Origin: Nitrospiraceae bacterium
GTDB taxonomy: Bacteria; Nitrospirota; Nitrospiria; Nitrospirales; Nitrospiraceae
NCBI GenBank assembly: GCA_005800255.1
Contig: SYGW01000134.1
Location: 1-7,579 of the forward strand
Direction of reading: 5' to 3'
DNA length: 7,579 nt
Shown: positions 1 to 4,711 of the stretch, one piece after another
Numbering within the stretch: the first letter of the stretch is position 1
How the letters are laid out: every line of letters starts with the position of its first letter
Program-made: the position numbers and the translations under genes
The notes under the pieces: generated by a model
Database searches by the model: none
Told to the model about the DNA's origin: nothing
Seen by the model: only the letters and a program-made list of their open reading frames with translations

Positions 1-296
1 ATGTGCGCGTGTTGGAGCATGTGAATCTTGTGCAGAAAGCGGTCGGAGGCGCAGGTGAGATCCACGTGATCTCCGGCTACCGGTCGCCCGAGTATAATGC
101 GCAGCTGGTGAAGCGGAGTCGGAGAGCCGCGCGGCACAGCCTGCACATCGAGGGGCAGGCGCTCGATTTTTACATTCCCGGTGTCGACGTCCGCGAGCTT
201 CGCCGCGCCGCGTTACGGCTCCAGTACGGCGGGATTGGATTCTATCCGCGCAAACATTTCATCCATCTCGATTGCGGGCCGTTCCGTACCTGGTAG
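1..296 (+). CDS. YcbK/MepK-like (DUF882, peptidase M15 superfamily) murein endopeptidase, C-terminal part
   Basis: This frame is open to the left edge, so the N terminus is missing; the GTG at base 3 is probably an internal codon, not the start. About 97 residues are visible. Numbered from that GTG, they hold SGYRS (24-28), the S-x-H-x-x-G-x-A-x-D signature (SLHIEGQALD, with H48 and D55) and the closing GGIGFYP...FIHLD block (H88, D90). These are the usual zinc-ligand and active-site positions of the DUF882/M15 family. Known members such as E. coli MepK (about 180 residues) are exported metallo-endopeptidases that cut peptidoglycan cross-links; any signal peptide or lipobox would lie outside the window. 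The gene ends in TAG at 294-296 and converges on glgB, with a palindromic repeat between them. The family call is secure; the exact bond cleaved is inferred from the family. Confidence 0.87.
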   Translation, partial: VRVLEHVNLVQKAVGGAGEIHVISGYRSPEYNAQLVKRSRRAARHSLHIEGQALDFYIPGVDVRELRRAALRLQYGGIGFYPRKHFIHLDCGPFRTW

Positions 297-306
297 TTCC
301 CCTTCT

Positions 307-435
307 CGCAGGCTACTGAAAAAGTCCGTCAGCTTCGTTCTCGCCTCGAAAGCATCCTCAACGTAGCCCGAGGCTACGCCTCCGGTGCTTTCATCGGCTG
401 CGGCCTTGCTGGCCGGCCTTTTTGAGTAGCCTGCG
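307..435. repeat. Nested palindromic intergenic repeat (MITE/REP-like), about 129 bp
   Basis: The outer arms are 307-333 and 408-435. Their first 11 bases (CGCAGGCTACT) pair perfectly, and the rest pairs with three mismatches and one gap. Two further inverted pairs are nested inside on the same centre (about base 370): GAAAGCA at 348-354 with TGCTTTC at 386-392, and CGTAGCC at 362-368 with GGCTACG at 372-378 around a 3-base loop. The element fills most of the gap between two convergent genes and has no convincing coding capacity. It resembles a repeat I remember as frequent between genes in Nitrospira genomes, but only one copy is present here, so its repetitive nature is recalled rather than shown. 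Confidence 0.75.
401..423 (+). terminator. Possible rho-independent terminator inside the palindromic repeat
   Basis: On the plus strand a short GC stem, CGGCC (401-405) and GGCCG (411-415) with loop TTGCT, is followed by GCC and a run of five T (419-423). It sits about 105 bases after the stop of the endopeptidase gene and reads in that direction. The stem is only 5 bp and competes with the larger palindrome, so this is a moderate call. Confidence 0.35.
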
Positions 436-480
436 GGGAATTTGCTGTTGCGCCAAAAGCGCTTTGTGCGGCCCGGTTGC

Positions 481-2688
481 TCAGATTCGTTTGAGGAACA
501 AGACTGATAAGGGCGGGAGTGTGATGGTGAGCGAATGGGGCATGTCGTGGGAGGGGACATCGCTTGCCTGGAGTCCTCCTCGATTGCCGAGGTTGCTTCC
601 CCCGTAGGCTGAGGCGTCACTGTTTAGTAGTTCGCGGTAGTAGCCTGCTTTCGGCACACCGACCCGATAGTCGTGGCGCGGCACAGGGGTGAAGTTGCAC
701 AGGCATACGATGTGGTCGTCCTGGTTCTTCGCCTTTCGTAGGAAGGCAAAGACGGAATGGGCCGCATCGCGAAAGTCGATCCATTGGAAGCCGGTCCAGT
801 CGTGATCGAGCTCGTGCAACGCCGGCTCGCGCCGGTAAAGCCAGTTAAGGTCTCGCACGTATCGCTGGAGCCCCGCATGCTGATCGAGATCGCAGAGATG
901 CCATTCCAGGCTGGCGTCGTGGTTCCATTCTCGCCACTGTCCGAATTCTCCGCCCATGAACAGCATTTTCTTGCCGGGATGCCCATACATGAAGCCATAA
1001 AGAGCGCGGAGGTTGGCGCATCGTTGCCATTCGTCGCCGGGCATTTTGTCGAGTAATGATCGCTTTCCATGCACCACTTCATCGTGCGACAGCACGAGGA
1101 CGAAGTTTTCGTTGAAGGCATAGAGCAGTCCGAAGGTCAGTTGGTCCTGGTGGAAGGGGCGGTGGACGGGATCGCGGCCGAAGTATTCCAGCAGGTCGTG
1201 CATCCAGCCCATGTTCCACTTGAAGGTGAAGCCCAGGCCTCCGGTGTAAGTCGGGCGTGAGACGCCGGGCCAGGAGGTAGATTCCTCGGCGATGGTCATG
1301 GCGCCGGGGAAGTCACGATGGATCAGGACGTTTAAGTCCTTCAGCAGGGTGACCGCTCCGAGGTTTTCGCGCCCGCCGAACCGATTGGGAATCCATTCCC
1401 CCTCTTTCCTGCCATAGTCGAGATAGAGCATCGAGGCCACGGCGTCCACGCGCAAGCCGTCGATGTGGTAGCGATCCAGCCAGAAGAGCCCGCTGTTCAG
1501 GAGAAAGTTCCGGACCTCGACGCGATCATAATTGAAGATGCGGCTGTGCCAGTCCGGATGGTAGCCGAGCCGAGGGTCTGCATGGTCGTAGAGATGGGTG
1601 CCGTCGAATTGGAAGAGTCCGTGCGGATCGTCCGGGAAGTGCGCGGGAGTCCAGTCTATGAGCACGCCGATTTCTGCCTGGTGGGCCGCATCGATGAAGG
1701 CCATGAAGTCTTCCGGCGATCCATGGCGCCTGGTCGCGGCGAAGTAGCCGGTGGCTTGATAGCCCCAGGATCCGTCGAACGGATGTTCTGTGATTGGCAG
1801 TAATTCAACATGGGTATAGCCCATATTCTTCACGTATGGGATGAGCTTTTCGGCCAGCTCAGAATAGGTCAGCCAGCGGTTTCCTTCCTCCGGAATCCTC
1901 ATCCAGGATCCGAGATGGGCTTCATAAATGGAGAGGGGGCTGGCGAGAGGATCTTGCTGGGCCCGCGCTTCCATCCAGGACTGGTCATTCCAGCGATAGG
2001 GAGTGAGGGCTCGGACAATTGAAGCGGTCTTGGGGCGCAGCTCCGAGGCGACCGCATAGGGGTCGGCTTTCAGGAAGGGGGCGTCATGATGACGCGACTT
2101 GATCTCATATTTATAGAGGGCGCCTTCCTGGAGCTCCGGGATGAAGAGTTCCCAGAGGCCGGTGGCTCTCCGGTTCGTCATGGGATGGCGGCGTCCATCC
2201 CATTGGTTGAAGTCTCCCACGACACTCACTCTGGCGGCGTTCGGCGCCCAGATGACGAAATGGACGCCATGAATGCCTTGCACCGTTCGGAGATGGGCGC
2301 CCATCGTGTCATAGGCTTTGAAGAAGCTCCCCTCGGCAAAGAGATGCAGTTCGAAGTCGGTGAGGAGGGGTGAGAAGGCATAGGGATCGTGCCGTTCCGA
2401 GGTCTGGCCCGCCTGGTCGGTAATCAGGAGGCGGTAGGGGGCTGCTCCGAGCGGGCCAGGGACGATTGCTTCGAAGAGGCCGGCCTCATGGAGGCGGGTC
2501 ATAGGAAGAGGAGGCCGACCGCTCTCACTTAGAAGGAGAGCCGCTTCCTTGGCTTCCGGCAGAAAACAGCGAATCGCCACGGCTGATGATTCGACCTGGT
2601 TTATCGGATGGGGGCCGAGAATCGCGAGGGGGTCCCAATGGCGGCCCTGGATGAGCCGTTCGAGTTGTTCGAGTGATAAGCCTGACAT
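481..2688 (-). CDS. glgB: 1,4-alpha-glucan branching enzyme GlgB (GH13)
   Basis: GlgB transfers a cut alpha-1,4-glucan segment to a 6-hydroxyl, creating the branches of glycogen in the cytoplasm. The 735-residue product matches the usual full length (E. coli 728). In order it has an N-terminal beta domain (about 1-110), a CBM48 domain (about 125-215, with HFVIWAPNAARVSVVGDFN), the GH13 barrel and a C-terminal beta domain ending LPPLSVLFLK. Catalytic positions are visible: region I DWTPAHFP (345-352), nucleophile D415 in GLRVD, acid/base E468 in TIAEES, and D536 in LSHDEVVHGK. These keep the spacing of E. coli D405/E458/D526. The ATG at 2686-2688 gives the expected N terminus (LEQLERLIQGRHWDPLAILGPH), but no Shine-Dalgarno sequence precedes it. 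tRNA-Arg lies 105 bases upstream on the same strand with no obvious terminator between. glgC is about 3.9 kb away, so the pathway genes are near but not adjacent. Confidence 0.97.
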   Translation of the reverse strand: MSGLSLEQLERLIQGRHWDPLAILGPHPINQVESSAVAIRCFLPEAKEAALLLSESGRPPLPMTRLHEAGLFEAIVPGPLGAAPYRLLITDQAGQTSERHDPYAFSPLLTDFELHLFAEGSFFKAYDTMGAHLRTVQGIHGVHFVIWAPNAARVSVVGDFNQWDGRRHPMTNRRATGLWELFIPELQEGALYKYEIKSRHHDAPFLKADPYAVASELRPKTASIVRALTPYRWNDQSWMEARAQQDPLASPLSIYEAHLGSWMRIPEEGNRWLTYSELAEKLIPYVKNMGYTHVELLPITEHPFDGSWGYQATGYFAATRRHGSPEDFMAFIDAAHQAEIGVLIDWTPAHFPDDPHGLFQFDGTHLYDHADPRLGYHPDWHSRIFNYDRVEVRNFLLNSGLFWLDRYHIDGLRVDAVASMLYLDYGRKEGEWIPNRFGGRENLGAVTLLKDLNVLIHRDFPGAMTIAEESTSWPGVSRPTYTGGLGFTFKWNMGWMHDLLEYFGRDPVHRPFHQDQLTFGLLYAFNENFVLVLSHDEVVHGKRSLLDKMPGDEWQRCANLRALYGFMYGHPGKKMLFMGGEFGQWREWNHDASLEWHLCDLDQHAGLQRYVRDLNWLYRREPALHELDHDWTGFQWIDFRDAAHSVFAFLRKAKNQDDHIVCLCNFTPVPRHDYRVGVPKAGYYRELLNSDASAYGGSNLGNRGGLQASDVPSHDMPHSLTITLPPLSVLFLKRI

Positions 2689-2793
2689 ACGAGGAGGTTC
2701 CCGGTGCGTAGGCTCATCGTAAGAGGGGCGAGTCAGGAATGGAAGCAGAAAACGTTGTGTCGCGTGCTTGGTGCCGGTCGTGGTCAGTGGGGG

Positions 2794-2869
2794 TGGTGCG
2801 CCCGATAGGACTTGAACCTATAGCCTTCTGATCCGTAGTCAGATGCTCTATCCATTGAGCTACGGGCGC
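2794..2869 (-). tRNA. tRNA-Arg (anticodon ACG)
   Basis: On the minus strand the cloverleaf folds without mismatches. The acceptor stem is GCGCCCG/CGGGCGC, the D arm GCTC-AATGGATA-GAGC, the anticodon arm TCTGA-CTACGGA-TCAGA with ACG at positions 34-36, the variable loop AGGCT and the T arm ATAGG-TTCAAGT-CCTAT. The discriminator is A, and the CCA end is encoded (bases 2796-2794). In bacteria A34 of this tRNA is normally edited to inosine by TadA so that it reads CGU, CGC and CGA. It lies upstream of glgB on the same strand and behind the promoter at 2966-2995. Confidence 0.97.
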
Positions 2870-2930
2870 ATCGGAGAAGCACAGTTTTACCGGGCCCCGT
2901 ACAGCACGCTCTGAGGATTATGCAGAGAGT

Positions 2931-2940
2931 GGGGGGGGGG
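2931..2940. repeat. Homopolymer tract of ten G (C10 on the transcribed minus strand)
   Basis: Ten consecutive G follow GAGAGT and precede CATCGG. Given the promoter proposed at 2966-2995, the tract falls about 20-30 nucleotides into the leader of the tRNA-Arg transcript. Runs of this length are prone to slippage in replication and to sequencing error. Confidence 0.9.
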
Positions 2941-2965
2941 CATCGGATACTGCTGCCAGCAAGCG

Positions 2966-2995
2966 GTTATACAGGGCGCAGGGCCGGCGGGTCAA
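2966..2995 (-). promoter_or_regulatory. Sigma-70-type promoter for tRNA-Arg (and possibly glgB)
   Basis: Read on the minus strand, TTGACC (2990-2995; consensus TTGACA) is followed by an 18-base spacer and TATAAC (2966-2971; consensus TATAAT), five of six matches in each box. Transcription would start near 2959, giving a leader of about 90 nucleotides before the tRNA 5' end at 2869. The downstream genes on this strand are tRNA-Arg and then glgB. It is the best promoter-like pair I saw in the window. Confidence 0.65.
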
Positions 2996-3072
2996 GGGAC
3001 TTGTGGCGAGGTGCCGTGAAAAGCCCGCCAGATTGCGCGTAGCAACTTTTTTCCCGAGCCGTTCGGCGAAGA

Positions 3073-3101
3073 AGGGGAAAAGAATGTTCAGGTTTTCCTC
3101 T
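3073..3101. repeat. Inverted repeat upstream of the small membrane protein gene
   Basis: The arms AGGGGAAAA (3073-3081) and TTTTCCTCT (3093-3101) pair over 9 positions, one being G-T, around an 11-base loop that itself contains GAATGTTC. It lies 60-90 bases before the ATG at 3162. It could be an operator or an RNA hairpin in the leader; nothing in the sequence decides between these. Confidence 0.4.
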
Positions 3102-3161
3102 CTGCGGTAGGATGACGGCAGGTCGGAAAACGGGAAACTTTATCAAGAGAAGCGAGGCGCG

Positions 3162-3428
3162 ATGTCAGGCCAGCAAGGTGGTCCATCCGGAATGTGTGTG
3201 AAGGATATTCTCTGCGGCTTCTTTGGCAGGGTTCCGTTTCTCCTGCCCTGGGCCGTTGGCGCGATCCTCGTTGTGTTTATTGGGTCGTGGTTGGTCTGGT
3301 GGGCGATGCATCTGCAACGGCAATTCGTGGAAGAAGAGATTCGGGCCGCCTGTCAGAGGGTCATGCCTGAGACAATGCAACGTTGTGTGGATACGGTTGT
3401 GATTCAGCGGGGCGGCATGAGGCGGTGA
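3162..3428 (+). CDS. Small single-pass membrane protein, function unknown
   Basis: I do not recognise this 88-residue protein. It has a short polar N terminus (about 1-22, with cysteines in MCVKDILC at 12 and 18), one strongly hydrophobic segment at about 24-50 (rich in V, I, L, W and F), and a charged tail of about 38 residues with EEE at 57-59, cysteines at 64 and 75, and a basic end (GGMRR). It is probably an inner-membrane protein; the acidic stretch after the membrane segment slightly favours the N terminus being inside. The ATG at 3162 is preceded by GAGG at 3154-3157, a short but usable Shine-Dalgarno spacing; the second ATG (residue 11) is an alternative start. The gene is divergent from tRNA-Arg and convergent with the helicase RecA1 gene, so it appears to be transcribed alone. 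A shorter opposite-strand frame overlaps it, but the clear membrane segment and ribosome binding site favour this one. Confidence 0.6.
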   Translation: MSGQQGGPSGMCVKDILCGFFGRVPFLLPWAVGAILVVFIGSWLVWWAMHLQRQFVEEEIRAACQRVMPETMQRCVDTVVIQRGGMRR

Positions 3429-3545
3429 CAGTTCCGCGAATCAAGAAGAGGGGCCGTAGGTTTCGGCGCCGGTCGTTCGGCCACCGCCTTCACGTTTCCG
3501 CAGCAGTTTTCCCGCTCTATTATCTTTTTATAGCGTTCTGGATGA

Positions 3546-4625
3546 CTAGCGGCGCCGTCCTGATGGCTGGGTTTCGTCTTCGTACTGTTCAAAGAGCCGC
3601 TTGGCTTCCGGATGGAGATGGCCCGGATGGCCATGGGGGATGCCAGCGGTGCGGAAAAGCGGGGAGAGTTTGCCGTTCGGATGGAGGTACCCGGCGCGTA
3701 GCGGCACGGTGCGGGTGCTGTGTTTGATCAAGTGGCAGGGCGTCTGTCTGATCGACGTGAGCCAGTCGGCAATGTCATGGGGATTGCCGATCGAGGCTGA
3801 GAGCAAGAGCAGTTTCGCTTGGCTCGGGCAGAAGATGATCGTTTCTTCCCAGACGACGCCCCGCTCTGGGTCCGCGATATATTGCGACTCGTCCAAAATC
3901 ACCAAACCCAACGTATCCAACCGCACGTCGATTTCCCCGCCCCCTGCGTCGTAGAGCAGGTTGCGCAGGATTTCCGTCGTCATGATCAGCAGCGGCGCTT
4001 GTCCGTTATCCCGCCGGTCGCCGGTCAGAATGCCGACCTGGTCTGCGCCGAAGATTTTCGAAAACTCGGTGTACTTGGTGTTGGAGAGGGCCTTGAGCGG
4101 CGAGGTGTAGATGACGGTCCGGTTTTCCGCGATGGCGCGGCGGGCCGCTTCGACTGCGACATAGGTTTTTCCGCTCCCCGTCGGGACGCTCACGACCACG
4201 TCGCTCTCTCGTAATTTGGCGATAGCGTCTTCCTGCCAGGCATCCGGGATGAAGGGCTGCGAGGACGGCGGCACTCCCAACCCCTCCAGCCAGGTAGAGA
4301 GGGTAATGCCGGGCTCCTGGGATTCCGGCTCCGCCGGTCTTTGCCCGAGTCGGCGCGGTTGCGCCGAGGGTTTGGGTTTTCGCGTGGCAGGAGCTTGCGG
4401 CGGGGCTGGCGCTGGTTTTACCGGTTTCTCGCCGATCAAGATCATGAGGTCGGATTCGAAGCCGGCGCGATTCTCCGCGGAGTGGCGCAGCAAGACTTCG
4501 ATCAAGCGGCGTTTGCCGGCGCGGAAATGCCGCTGCACCCGTCCTCGCGCCAGACGGTGTAAGAGGGCGATCGGTTGTTGCGCCAGGAGTTGTTCGAGTT
4601 CTTCGGTAGTCATGGTTTTTGCCAT
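3546..4625 (-). CDS. Split Ski2/HelY-like DExH helicase, N-terminal (RecA1, Walker A/B) half
   Basis: The 359-residue protein has a 65-residue helical, basic N terminus, a Pro/Ala-rich linker (about 67-107) and one RecA domain (about 120-310). Visible motifs are a Q-motif-like FIPDAWQ (125-131), motif I VPTGSGKT (147-154), Ia TSPLKALSN (174-182), GILTGDRR (198-205), MTTEILRN (215-222), motif II DESQ (245-248) followed by YIADPERGVVWEE, and motif III SAS (276-278). DPERGVVWEE is typical of Ski2-like RNA helicases, which usually have DEVH or DEAH at motif II. The chain stops soon after VPLRAGYL (308-314), in the linker where RecA2 normally follows, so motifs IV-VI are absent; they occur in the gene just upstream. 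The ATG at 4623-4625 has GAAGGA only 2 bases before it; a second ATG four codons in is possible. Both halves are intact frames, so this looks like a real split rather than decay, but partnership is inferred. Confidence 0.85.
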   Translation of the reverse strand: MAKTMTTEELEQLLAQQPIALLHRLARGRVQRHFRAGKRRLIEVLLRHSAENRAGFESDLMILIGEKPVKPAPAPPQAPATRKPKPSAQPRRLGQRPAEPESQEPGITLSTWLEGLGVPPSSQPFIPDAWQEDAIAKLRESDVVVSVPTGSGKTYVAVEAARRAIAENRTVIYTSPLKALSNTKYTEFSKIFGADQVGILTGDRRDNGQAPLLIMTTEILRNLLYDAGGGEIDVRLDTLGLVILDESQYIADPERGVVWEETIIFCPSQAKLLLLSASIGNPHDIADWLTSIRQTPCHLIKHSTRTVPLRAGYLHPNGKLSPLFRTAGIPHGHPGHLHPEAKRLFEQYEDETQPSGRRR

Positions 4626-4711
4626 AGTCCTTCAAGTCTGAAAGTCGTCAGGTCGTAAAGTCGTCGTCTCTTAAACGTGATGACGTTGGACGTGTTGACT
4701 TGCGACTCCAT
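4610..4711 (-). CDS. 33-codon linking reading frame between the two helicase genes (doubtful)
   Basis: An ATG at 4709-4711 shares its A with the TAA stop of the RecA2-half gene (TAATG). The frame runs 33 codons and ends in TGA at 4610-4612, overlapping the fifth codon (ATG) of the RecA1-half gene as ATGA. The peptide (starts MESQVNTSN, ends EGLWQKP) has no recognisable domain and is encoded in low-complexity, repeat-like DNA. It may serve only to carry ribosomes across the 85-base gap, or it may be chance. Confidence 0.2.
   Translation of the reverse strand: MESQVNTSNVITFKRRRLYDLTTFRLEGLWQKP
4641..4708. repeat. Degenerate short-repeat tract between the two helicase genes
   Basis: AAAGTCGTC occurs at 4641-4649 and again at 4657-4665, a period of 16. 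GACGT-like words then recur (ACGTGA, GACGTTG, GACGTGTTGAC). The composition differs from the flanking coding DNA. It fills the gap between the RecA2-half stop and the RecA1-half start. No stable hairpin followed by a T run is seen, so it does not look like a terminator. Confidence 0.45.

Larger units (their letters stand above)
2870..3161. other. Divergent intergenic region between tRNA-Arg and the small membrane protein gene
   Basis: This stretch of 292 bases holds no convincing gene. It contains the minus-strand promoter for the tRNA, a run of ten G, an inverted repeat at 3073-3101 and the ribosome binding site of the plus-strand small gene. I found no clear -35/-10 pair for the plus-strand gene. 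Confidence 0.6.

Noticed and set aside
456..465. Palindrome AAAGCGCTTT just after the glgB stop as a terminator
   Set aside because: It leaves almost no loop and is not followed by a T run on either strand.
213..620. Minus-strand open frame of 135 codons spanning the endopeptidase end, the repeat and the glgB end
   Set aside because: It overlaps two real genes in other frames, and its middle is a translation of the palindromic repeat. Such repeats often give spurious small proteins.
2794..2869. tRNA-Arg as an integration (att) site
   Set aside because: No integrase and no duplicated tRNA 3' end is present in the window.
3383..3727. Plus-strand 114-codon frame after the small membrane protein gene
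   Set aside because: It overlaps the end of the small gene and is antisense to the RecA1-half gene. Its second half is Gly/Arg/Cys-rich low-complexity translation.
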